Below, piece by piece: positions 27,397-35,238 of a stretch of DNA of 64,000 nt. The notes beneath the pieces are model-generated. The model searched no databases. It had not been told where the DNA came from and saw nothing but the letters and a program-made list of their open reading frames with translations. The DNA is from Pedobacter kyonggii. Lineage in GTDB: Bacteria; Bacteroidota; Bacteroidia; Sphingobacteriales; Sphingobacteriaceae. The first letter of the stretch is position 1. Every line of letters begins with the position of its first letter. The translations under genes were made by a program, and so were the position numbers. Location: assembly GCF_004310665.1 (NCBI RefSeq), contig NZ_SIXF01000001.1, forward strand, positions 62,001 to 126,000, written 5' to 3'.

Positions 27397-29711
27397 ACCA
27401 ACGCTGCGTTATTTACTTCAATTTCGGTATTTCCGGCCAATTTATAAAACTGGTTTCTGATACCGATTTCCAAATCAATGGCTGCATTGTTTTTAATGCT
27501 GATGCCGTTCTCGGTGATATTGATTTTTAAGGTAGTTCCCCTAAAGCCAATTGTAAACGAAAAAGATTTCCATTTGCCGGGCAAGAAAGGATTAAACTGC
27601 AATTTACCATCACGCACACGCATGCCCGCAAAGCCTTCAACCACACTCATCCAGGTTCCTGCCATCGAAGTGATATGCAAGCCATCTTCTGTATCGTTGT
27701 TGTAATCATCGAGATCTAAACGCGCGGTACGTAAATAGAATTCGTATGCACGTGCTTCGTCATTTAATTTTGCTGCTAAAATACTGTGTACGCAAGGCGA
27801 TAATGAACTTTCGTGCACAGTACGTGGCTCATAAAAATCGAAGTTGCGTTTCAATGTATCCAAATCGTAATCTTCTTCAAAGAAATATAATCCCTGTAAT
27901 ACATCGGCCTGTTTAATGAAACATGAGCGCAAAATCCTGTCCCAGCTCCATTTTTGATTAATTGGACGTTCGCTGGCGGGGAGATCTTTCACCAAAGTTT
28001 GTTCCTTATCTAAATATCCATCCTGTTGTAAGAAAATACCCAATTTTTCATCATGCGGATAATACATTTTCGCGATGATATCGGCCCAATCGGTAAATTC
28101 CTTTTGATCGAAATTTAAGCTTTTTAACAGGCTGTTGTATTTTTCAGGCTGCTGTATTTTCACAATTCCGGCAGCTTCAGTTGCATATTTCATACACCAG
28201 GCAGCCAAAATATTGGTGTACCAGTTGTTGTTTACATTGTTTTCATATTCATTTGGTCCGGTTACCCCAAGCATTACATACTGCTGCTTATCGTTGCTCC
28301 AGTTAACGCGTTGTTTCCAGAAACGGGCAATACCGATCAATACTTCTAAACCAAAATCAGACAGGTAGCTTTCATCACCAGTATAGCGGATGTAATTGAA
28401 AATGGCAAAAGCAATGGCGCCATTACGGTGTATCTCTTCGAAGGTAATTTCCCATTCATTGTGGCATTCCTCACCATTCATCGTTACCATAGGATACAAT
28501 GCAGCACCGTCTTTAAAACCTAATTTTGCTGCATTTTCAATCGCTTTATCCAATTGCTTATGGCGATATACCAACAGGTTTTTGCTCACTTCCTGCGGAG
28601 CAGTTGCCAGATAAAACGGCACACAATAAGCCTCTGTATCCCAATAGGTTGAGCCACCGTATTTTTCGCCCGTAAAACCCTTCGGACCAATGTTCAATCG
28701 GTCATCTTTACCTGTATAAGTTTGAAAAAGCTGAAAAATATTGAAGCGGATGGCCTGTTGAGCCGAAACATCACCTTCGATAATGATGTCGCTTTCTTCC
28801 CACTTGCTCGCCCAGGCTTCAGTTTGTTCTTTTAACAAGGTATCGAATCCTTTAGCAGAAGCTTTGGCAATTACCGATTTTGTTTCTTTTAAAAGTGATT
28901 CTTTCGGGTAATTTTCTGAAGATAAATTCGCTGCGATTTTAACCAAAGTGATCTCTTCGTTCGCTTTTACCTCAAGGAAAAAAGTTTGTCCCACAAATTT
29001 CTCTTTGCGGACAGCCTCAGGGTTGATGTCTAATTTCTCCGCATTTTTATACAGTTCAATATTACTTCCGGTACAAACCTCAAATTCAGTTTTCTTAGTT
29101 CTTAATTTAATGTAGGCTTCCGTCCCCGAAATTTCATCTGCAATTTTATCCCAGAATTTTTCGTCGTAGTTACTGTCCTGATTTTTAACATCACCATCAA
29201 TAAAAGGCGTTAGTGTTAATCTGCCGTCAAAATTTAACGACGTAATGCTATAACGGATGGCGCTAATTTCATCATCAGCGATGCTGCAAAAACGGGTTGA
29301 TTTAACTTTTAGGATTTTACCACTTTTTAACTTTGCCGTGAAGGTACGCTCGAGGTATCCGGCATGCATATTTAGCACACGCTTGAAATCGCCTACTTCA
29401 GCTGTTGCCAGATCAAGGATTTCCTCATCTATTTTTACTTCGATACCTACCCAGTTAGCCGCGTTCAATACTTTTGCAAAATATTCTGGATACCCGTTTT
29501 TCCACCATCCCACACGGGTTTTATCTGGATAATAAACACCTGCAACATAATTCCCAAGTAAGGTTTCTCCCGTGTAAGTTTCTTCGAAATTGGCGCGCTG
29601 GCCCATACGGCCATTACCCAAGCTGAAAATACTTTCTGAAATTTTATTTAAATGTGGATCAAAGCCTTCTTCGATAATATTCCACTCATCTGCTTTAATG
29701 TAATTTTTCAT
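27393..29711 (-). CDS. Glycoside hydrolase family 65 phosphorylase, probably maltose phosphorylase
   Basis: Cytoplasmic enzyme that splits an alpha-glucosyl disaccharide with phosphate to beta-glucose 1-phosphate and glucose. The 772-aa protein has the N-terminal beta-sandwich (1-270), linker, (alpha/alpha)6 barrel and C-terminal sheet usual for the family. The general acid is in VTGPNEYENN (Glu488). Also conserved are STYWDTEAYCVPF (354-366), KQADVLQGLYFFEEDYD, and the phosphate-site region YEPRTVHESSLSPCVHS. No signal peptide. The next upstream gene encodes beta-phosphoglucomutase, the partner that converts beta-glucose 1-phosphate to glucose 6-phosphate, which favours phosphorylase over hydrolase. 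Maltose specificity is inferred from the operon; kojibiose or trehalose phosphorylase cannot be excluded from sequence alone. Confidence 0.92.
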   Translation of the reverse strand: MKNYIKADEWNIIEEGFDPHLNKISESIFSLGNGRMGQRANFEETYTGETLLGNYVAGVYYPDKTRVGWWKNGYPEYFAKVLNAANWVGIEVKIDEEILDLATAEVGDFKRVLNMHAGYLERTFTAKLKSGKILKVKSTRFCSIADDEISAIRYSITSLNFDGRLTLTPFIDGDVKNQDSNYDEKFWDKIADEISGTEAYIKLRTKKTEFEVCTGSNIELYKNAEKLDINPEAVRKEKFVGQTFFLEVKANEEITLVKIAANLSSENYPKESLLKETKSVIAKASAKGFDTLLKEQTEAWASKWEESDIIIEGDVSAQQAIRFNIFQLFQTYTGKDDRLNIGPKGFTGEKYGGSTYWDTEAYCVPFYLATAPQEVSKNLLVYRHKQLDKAIENAAKLGFKDGAALYPMVTMNGEECHNEWEITFEEIHRNGAIAFAIFNYIRYTGDESYLSDFGLEVLIGIARFWKQRVNWSNDKQQYVMLGVTGPNEYENNVNNNWYTNILAAWCMKYATEAAGIVKIQQPEKYNSLLKSLNFDQKEFTDWADIIAKMYYPHDEKLGIFLQQDGYLDKEQTLVKDLPASERPINQKWSWDRILRSCFIKQADVLQGLYFFEEDYDLDTLKRNFDFYEPRTVHESSLSPCVHSILAAKLNDEARAYEFYLRTARLDLDDYNNDTEDGLHITSMAGTWMSVVEGFAGMRVRDGKLQFNPFLPGKWKSFSFTIGFRGTTLKINITENGISIKNNAAIDLEIGIRNQFYKLAGNTEIEVNNAALV

Positions 29712-29712
29712 A

Positions 29713-29812
29713 ATTGAGTATTGAGTAGCGAGTAACTAGTATTAAGTAATTAGTATCGTGTATCAAGATAAATTCACTACTTGATACATTCTACTCTATA
29801 CTTGATACTCCT
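29713..29812. repeat. GAGTATTGAGTA / GTATCAAGA spacer repeat
   Basis: Between the pgmB stop and the GH65 start lies a stretch of short, near-repeating words (TTGAGTATTGAGTAGCGAGT, AGTATTAAGTAATTAGTATC, TTGATACATT...CTTGATACTCC). Its two halves are roughly inverted. A similar stretch is at 151-182. Confidence 0.6.
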
Positions 29813-30511
29813 TTACAACGTCTCTAAATCTTTAACTGTTAATTTGTCTAATCCGCTTACTACCACATCTGCCTGGGTAAGCACACTTTTTTCACCGATA
29901 CCGATGGCTTTCATTCCGCCTCTTTTTGCAGCTTCTACGCCAGCAACAGCATCTTCAAAAACTACACATTCATCAGGTTTAAAACCTAAAAGTTCGGCCC
30001 CTTTTAAAAATACTTCAGGGTCGGGTTTTGATTTGGTTACCATGTTTCCGTCAACTATTTCATCGAAGAAATGAGCAAGATCTGTTTTCTCTAAAATAAT
30101 TCCTGAGTTTTTACTTGCCGAGCCCAATGCCAATTTGTAACCTGCTTTGTGAATGGCTGTTAAGAAATCAACCGTTCCAGGCAAAACTTCGGCCGGTGTC
30201 ATTTTAGTAATCATATCTACATACCAGCTATTTTTTAAACTGGCGAGTTCTTCTTTTTCAGCATCGGTTTTTTCTACAGCACCCCAAACGAGAATCTTAT
30301 TTAAACTTTCTACTCTGCTAACGCCTTTCAACTGCTCGTTCTGCTCTTCTGTAAAATCGAAACCCATGGTATTGGCCAAACGTTTCCAGGCTTTATAATG
30401 GTAAACTGCAGTATCTACAAGTACGCCATCTAAATCGAAAAGACAGGCCTTTATTGAGGCTGAAGGCGTAAGGTTGAAGGTAGAAGGTTCTATATGACTA
30501 TTATTTTGCAT
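29813..30511 (-). CDS. pgmB: Beta-phosphoglucomutase (HAD superfamily)
   Basis: Interconverts beta-glucose 1-phosphate and glucose 6-phosphate in the cytoplasm, completing phosphorolytic maltose breakdown with the GH65 enzyme. The 232-aa protein shows HAD motif I FDLDGVLVD (nucleophile Asp26, acid/base Asp28), the cap region KAWKRLANTMGFDF, GVSRVESLNKIL, motif II ALGSASKNS, motif III around TKSKPDPEVFLKGAELLG, and motif IV CVVFEDAVAGVEAAKRGGM. HAD proteins normally start two or three residues before motif I; here 22 residues precede it, and residues 8-19 (EPSTFNLTPSAS) are encoded by a dispersed pyrimidine-rich repeat. No later in-frame ATG exists before motif I, so the extension appears genuine. 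Confidence 0.94.
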   Translation of the reverse strand: MQNNSHIEPSTFNLTPSASIKACLFDLDGVLVDTAVYHYKAWKRLANTMGFDFTEEQNEQLKGVSRVESLNKILVWGAVEKTDAEKEELASLKNSWYVDMITKMTPAEVLPGTVDFLTAIHKAGYKLALGSASKNSGIILEKTDLAHFFDEIVDGNMVTKSKPDPEVFLKGAELLGFKPDECVVFEDAVAGVEAAKRGGMKAIGIGEKSVLTQADVVVSGLDKLTVKDLETL

Positions 30512-30612
30512 CTTTATTATAATTTTAAGTACGTATCAGGTTTCAAGGCGTAACTTTTTTTGGAAATTGGCAATTACCTTCCGCCTTAAAGCCTCAACCT
30601 TCTACCTTAATT
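30463..30612. repeat. Pyrimidine-rich repeats at the 5' end of pgmB and the 3' end of the upstream GH13 gene
   Basis: On the plus strand the sequences GAAGGTAGAAGGTTC (about 30475-30490, inside pgmB) and CTCAACCTTCTACCTTAATT (about 30593-30612, spanning the GH13 stop) are inverted copies of one motif. The TAG stop of the GH13 gene lies inside the second copy. Similar motifs are at 189-214 and 27345-27395. Confidence 0.55.
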
Positions 30613-32536
30613 CGAGCACCAAAGTGATCTTGGCTGGCACTTTGATGTTTTTAAAATCGATGTTTTCGCTGGTAATTACATTTTTAGCAGTTGTAATACC
30701 TTTTGTTCTTTCGGCAAAGCGATCAGTATTTAATGTTTTTTCTTTTTCAGTATTGTTTACAATAACCATTACTGTGCCTTTTGGTTCGGCATTGTAGCGG
30801 AAATAAACATAAATATCATCCTGTGGAACAAACTGCATCAATTTACCGGTTTGTAATGCTGCGCTGTTTTTGCGGAAATTGGCCAAGGTTTTAACAAAGT
30901 TGAAGGCTTCGTTTTCTTTGCCTGTACGGCCATCGGCAATAAATTTGTTTTTTTTATCACCTTCCCAGCCGCCAGGAAAATCGGAACGGATTAAACCATC
31001 TGGGTTGGAAAAGTTTTTCATTAAAATTTCTGTTCCGTAATACATTTCAGGAATGCCCCGCATGGTTAAGAGAATGCTCATTCCCATTTTGTATTTATCG
31101 AAATCTTCGCCAACCATCGAATAGAATCGGCTCATATCGTGGTTGTCTAAAAAGATGCAATTGGTATTTGGGTTTTTATACAGGAAATCGTGGGCCAATG
31201 TTGCGTACAAACGGTTAATTCCGTCTACCCAACCATTTTTGCCGTTTATTCCTTCGTAAATTGCATCTTTTAAAGTGGCATCGGTAATGCCCTGTAAGTG
31301 TGTATCAAAACCGCGGTTAACGGTATTGCCACCTGTAAAAAAGGCTTGGTTCGCCACAGCAGTTACCAGTGTTTCGCCAAAAACAGATAAGTGCGGGAAT
31401 TCTGCCTGAACTTTTAATGCCCAATCGGCCATATAAACCGGGTCGTTATATCCGTAAGTATCTAAACGTAAACCATCAATACCAGCATATTCGATCCACC
31501 AGATGTGGTTTTGGGTCAGATAGTTCTGCACATAGGGATTGGTTTGGTTTAAATCGGGCATTGAAGGCACAAACCAACCATCCAACATCTGTTTACGATC
31601 TGCCGCAGATGCATGCACATCCATCACGGTCTGATCGCGGTAACTCGTTTGTGTGTATTTAGGCCATTGGTTTAGCCAGCTTTTCATTGGTAAATCTTTA
31701 TAAAACCAATGTTGCGTACCAATATGGTTGTGTACAATATCTTTAATCACTTTTAATCCTTTGGCATGAGCAATCTCTACATACTTTTTGTAAAGTGCAT
31801 TCGTACCATAACGGGGGTCTATTTTATAATGATCGGTTACTGCGTAGCCATGGTAAGAAGCCTGTGGCATATCATTTTCTACTTCTGGAGTCATCCAAAC
31901 TGTAGTTACACCTAAATCCTTCAGGTAATCGAGGTGGTTAATTACGCCCTGAATATCACCACCATGACGGTAATACATACTATCGCGGTTTATTGCTGTT
32001 TCGGTTAAACCCTGAACCACATCGTTGCTTTTATCGCCGTTCGAAAAACGATCGGGCATAAGCAGATAAATAAAATCTTTGTCGGTTACGCCCTGAATTC
32101 TGCCCGCACTTTGATCGCGGTTTTTTAATTCGTAGGTGTAAGTAAATATTTTTTTTCCGTTAACGGTAAAGTTAATCGGGAATTTTCCGGGTTTAGCTGT
32201 CGGAACAATTGTTAAATCGAGGAATAAATAATTCGGGTTTTCAACTTTGTTAACCTTAACGAGCTTAATCCCTGGATAAGTTAAGGCCACTGTGGTATTG
32301 GCAATATTATCGCCGTGCACCAGCAATTGTAATTTAGGATTTTGCATTCCCGCGTACCAGAACATGGGCTCTACGCGCTCCAGCTTTTGGGCAAAGAGAT
32401 TGATACTGCTAAACAGTACAATAAGGGTAATCAATATTTTTTTAAATCCCTGCAAATTTGCTTGGCTTTTAGTTTGAGCATTAAAGGAAGAATAAATAAC
32501 GGAAGGAAAGGGAGAAGAGGTAGGCGATTTTATCAT
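30602..32536 (-). CDS. GH13 neopullulanase/cyclomaltodextrinase-like enzyme (SusA-like), exported
   Basis: Cleaves maltodextrins, cyclodextrins or pullulan, probably in the periplasm. In the 644-residue frame a signal (KKILITLIVLFSSINLFAQ, 32-50) leads into an N-terminal cyclomaltodextrinase-type sandwich (about 52-145: VEPMFWYAGMQNPKLQLLVHG), then the GH13 barrel: VIKDIVHNH (263-271), GLRLDTYGYN with nucleophile Asp359, VFGETLV with acid Glu388, and LDNHDMSR with His466-Asp467. The C-terminal beta domain ends at LVLELR. The 31 residues before the signal's lysines (MIKSPTSSPFPSVIYSS...) are atypical for a signal peptide, yet no closer ATG is in frame. A hairpin at 32562-32595 separates it from the susE-like gene. 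Confidence 0.92.
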   Translation of the reverse strand: MIKSPTSSPFPSVIYSSFNAQTKSQANLQGFKKILITLIVLFSSINLFAQKLERVEPMFWYAGMQNPKLQLLVHGDNIANTTVALTYPGIKLVKVNKVENPNYLFLDLTIVPTAKPGKFPINFTVNGKKIFTYTYELKNRDQSAGRIQGVTDKDFIYLLMPDRFSNGDKSNDVVQGLTETAINRDSMYYRHGGDIQGVINHLDYLKDLGVTTVWMTPEVENDMPQASYHGYAVTDHYKIDPRYGTNALYKKYVEIAHAKGLKVIKDIVHNHIGTQHWFYKDLPMKSWLNQWPKYTQTSYRDQTVMDVHASAADRKQMLDGWFVPSMPDLNQTNPYVQNYLTQNHIWWIEYAGIDGLRLDTYGYNDPVYMADWALKVQAEFPHLSVFGETLVTAVANQAFFTGGNTVNRGFDTHLQGITDATLKDAIYEGINGKNGWVDGINRLYATLAHDFLYKNPNTNCIFLDNHDMSRFYSMVGEDFDKYKMGMSILLTMRGIPEMYYGTEILMKNFSNPDGLIRSDFPGGWEGDKKNKFIADGRTGKENEAFNFVKTLANFRKNSAALQTGKLMQFVPQDDIYVYFRYNAEPKGTVMVIVNNTEKEKTLNTDRFAERTKGITTAKNVITSENIDFKNIKVPAKITLVLELR

Positions 32537-32561
32537 GCTAAAACTTTTTAATGATTATAAA

Positions 32562-32595
32562 ATTCCTGCAGAGATCAAAAGATCTCGACAGGAAT
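32562..32595 (-). other. Intra-operon hairpin between susE-like and GH13 genes
   Basis: ATTCCTGCAGAGATC (32562-32576) pairs with GATCTCGACAGGAAT (32581-32595) apart from a 2-nt internal mismatch, with a 4-nt loop. On the minus strand it is followed by ATTTTATAAT. A partial terminator or an RNA-processing site could make SusCDE more abundant than the downstream enzymes. Confidence 0.6.
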
Positions 32596-32609
32596 AGTTT
32601 AGTTAATGA

Positions 32610-33608
32610 TTAATTTTTAACCATAGTATATGATCCGGTTTTACCATCAGCATTAACCGTTAAGGTTAAGGTGTAGGTTCCGGCTTCGGTTACCATGATA
32701 TCAGCTCCATTGTTGCCAATACTGGTTGTCCAATCGTGGTTTAATCTGAATTTAAAAGCTCCGGCGGTTAAAGCGATTTTAGCTTGCCAGGTACCTTTTC
32801 CATCGTTAATAAATTTTAAATCGGTATCTACCGCCCAGTTACTGCCAGGAATTGCATTACCAATAACAGACCAATAGTCGGCTTTTGCAATGGTGTAAGT
32901 TTTCTTATTTAAATCAACTGTTAATAGTTTGAACTCTGCAGATACTGAACTGATATCGCCACCAGAGGTGCTAATTGTACCTCCACCTCCATCACCATAA
33001 GCTACATCCCATTTTTTTTCTGGAGTAATTTTGAATGGGCTACCATCAAACTTGATGATTCCGGTATAAACGCCATTACTGGTTAAGGATACCAAACTAT
33101 CAGCTGTTGCCGGGTTCCAGCCCTGATAGTTACCAGGTACATAAATCCAGGCTGATGCTAAATATGGCGTAGCTGTTAAAGTAATTACATTTGAATAAGT
33201 CATCGCGTTTGCCGCAGCACCTGATTTCAACCTTACTTCTACCTGGGCTGATGTACCGATGGTTGCACCAAGGGCTAGCATCATGGTATTAAAATCGTTA
33301 ACAGTTGGCGAATATGAAGTTGTACTGATTACATACTCTTTAGGTGAAGAAAAGTTTTTTCCCTTCACATCAAACTGAATGGTTGATGTTACCGGTACAG
33401 CGTAGCCAGTAACCGTTGATGCAGGAAATGTTAAGGTTAACGCTGGCTTAGTTCCGTTTGCCTGTACCAAGCTTAAGCTAGTAGCCGATGCGGTAAGTGT
33501 ACCTGCAGGACTAATATTCGAAACAGTCTGCGTTTCGTCCTTTTTGCAAGACCAAAGCGATACGGCTAAACAGCACACCGCTAAGGATTTAAATAATAAT
33601 GATTTCAT
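32610..33608 (-). CDS. SusE/SusF-like outer-membrane starch-binding lipoprotein
   Basis: A 332-aa surface lipoprotein (MKSLLFKSLAVCCLAVSLWSC, lipobox SLWSC) that helps capture alpha-glucan at the cell surface. Residues about 25-145 form the SusE-type N-terminal fibronectin-like region (NISPAGTLTASATSLSLVQA, TTSYSPTVNDFNTMMLALGA). Two starch-binding sandwiches follow: WIYVPGNYQGWNPATADSLV (about 153 on) and the C-terminal SVIGNAIPGSNWAVDTDLKF to the end, each with the aromatic residues expected to stack on helical glucan. The gene follows susD by 12 bp. Naming rests on domain pattern and position in the locus. Confidence 0.88.
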   Translation of the reverse strand: MKSLLFKSLAVCCLAVSLWSCKKDETQTVSNISPAGTLTASATSLSLVQANGTKPALTLTFPASTVTGYAVPVTSTIQFDVKGKNFSSPKEYVISTTSYSPTVNDFNTMMLALGATIGTSAQVEVRLKSGAAANAMTYSNVITLTATPYLASAWIYVPGNYQGWNPATADSLVSLTSNGVYTGIIKFDGSPFKITPEKKWDVAYGDGGGGTISTSGGDISSVSAEFKLLTVDLNKKTYTIAKADYWSVIGNAIPGSNWAVDTDLKFINDGKGTWQAKIALTAGAFKFRLNHDWTTSIGNNGADIMVTEAGTYTLTLTVNADGKTGSYTMVKN

Positions 33609-33620
33609 ATGCGATGAAGA

Positions 33621-35225
33621 TTAATAACCAGTGTTTTGAACCAGATTCGGATTTGCGATTAAATCAGCATTTGGAATCGGATATAGATTACGGTAAGCTG
33701 GTAAACTAGTGCCAGCTTTTACTCCACCTTTAAACGGCCATAAATAAGTAGCTCCGGCAAATTTGCCATAACGGATTAAATCGGTACGACGGTGACCTTC
33801 CCAATATAGCTCACGACCTCTTTCATCTAAATAAAAATCAGTTGTTAAAGCTGCAGTAGTAACGTTACCGCTAGTATTGCCATAAGCTCTTTGACGTAAC
33901 CTATTTACGTAAGTTAAAGCATCTGTTACATTACCGCCCGAACCGCCTCTGGCCACCGCTTCTCCATATATAAGATACTGTTCTGCCAAACGGAAAAGGG
34001 CAAAATCCAAAGAACTGAATGTTCCATTTAAAGATGCAGGAGTAGTACCACCTGATGTTACATTTTTAAACTTCGTAACCTTTAAACCATCATTAGGATC
34101 TGAAATGGCATCTATTGTTGCTTTCGGGCCAACAAAAACCCCACGTTTATCAATAGATCCAGTGGTATTTGGAAATAAGGCAGGCAAATTCTGACGGGTA
34201 CGGTTACCGGCCCAACCACCATTCGGTACACCATACTCACCCGCTATCATACCTGCAGCATCAGCTGATGCGTAAATTGCTGCATTGATCAGGAAAGTGG
34301 TACCTCCATAATTCGTTCCGCTCACACCATCATAATTGATAGTCAATATATTTTCAGTGTTTCCAATATTATTATCGGCTTTAAATAGATTGGCGTAACT
34401 CGGATTTAAAGTATAACTGGACGCAATAACTTTGCTCGAATAGGTAATCGCTTCTGTATATTTTGCAGTACCGGCATAAACCTGAGCATTTAAATATAAC
34501 CTGGCCAATAATGCCCAATCTGCACCTTTATCCGCACGGCCATACTCATTAGCACGAGGCTCGGCCAGGTCGCTTTCTATAGCTTTTAATTCTGATTCAA
34601 TATAGGTAAACAATGCTGCACGCTGAATCTGTTTAGGGTTAACCTTTCCAATTTCGTCAGCTTCAGTTACAAATGGCGGATTTCCAAATGCATCTAACAA
34701 TACCCAATATTGGTAAGCACGTAAGAAACGGGCTTCTGCACGGTAACGTGCAACATTAGTTGCATCAGCCCCGGTAATATTACGTGAAGCCAGTTTATCG
34801 GCAGTGCTTTGGCGTAAATAATCGTTAACCAAGGTAATCTGCGAGATACTACGCGAGTATAATCCTCTTAAAAACTGGTTATCGGTAGACCAGGTAGCAT
34901 TATCCAATTCGGGAATACCTGTATCGCCCCAATTACATACGGCCTCATCTGTTACCAATTCTTGTGAGGTCCAAAATAACCTTAAAAAATCTGCGAAACC
35001 AGCGTTTAAGCCCCCAACATCACTGTTATCTGAGCCCGATGGACTTGTTAATCCATAATTTGCATATAACCTCACCAACTGTTGTTTGTAACCTGCAGGT
35101 GTAGCGTAAGCAATATCTGCTGTTACATCGTTGGTTGGTGTTAGATTTAATGCGTGTTTTTTGCATGCGTTTAATGATAGCACTAAAACCGCCGATGCCA
35201 ATAATATTTTAAATGAGCTTTTCAT
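33621..35225 (-). CDS. RagB/SusD-family outer-membrane lipoprotein of the maltodextrin locus
   Basis: Substrate-binding lid for the neighbouring SusC. From Met at 35225 it has 534 aa, with lipoprotein signal MKSSFKILLASAVLVLSLNAC (lipobox SLNAC). The N-terminal TPR-like region (TPAGYKQQLVRLYANYGL, ARFLRAYQYWVLLDAFGNPP) and the C-terminal LDERGRELYWEGHRRTDLIR are the standard RagB/SusD signatures. A few codons upstream in frame (MVFNRRNK) are not included because they precede the signal. It is separated from susC by 13 bp, so they are cotranscribed and coupled in amount. Confidence 0.94.
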   Translation of the reverse strand: MKSSFKILLASAVLVLSLNACKKHALNLTPTNDVTADIAYATPAGYKQQLVRLYANYGLTSPSGSDNSDVGGLNAGFADFLRLFWTSQELVTDEAVCNWGDTGIPELDNATWSTDNQFLRGLYSRSISQITLVNDYLRQSTADKLASRNITGADATNVARYRAEARFLRAYQYWVLLDAFGNPPFVTEADEIGKVNPKQIQRAALFTYIESELKAIESDLAEPRANEYGRADKGADWALLARLYLNAQVYAGTAKYTEAITYSSKVIASSYTLNPSYANLFKADNNIGNTENILTINYDGVSGTNYGGTTFLINAAIYASADAAGMIAGEYGVPNGGWAGNRTRQNLPALFPNTTGSIDKRGVFVGPKATIDAISDPNDGLKVTKFKNVTSGGTTPASLNGTFSSLDFALFRLAEQYLIYGEAVARGGSGGNVTDALTYVNRLRQRAYGNTSGNVTTAALTTDFYLDERGRELYWEGHRRTDLIRYGKFAGATYLWPFKGGVKAGTSLPAYRNLYPIPNADLIANPNLVQNTGY

Positions 35226-35238
35226 TTTATTTCTTCTA

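Noticed and set aside
29713-29812. Possible CRISPR-like array because of recurring short words
   Set aside because: The words are irregular, with no constant repeat length or unique spacers, and there are no cas genes.
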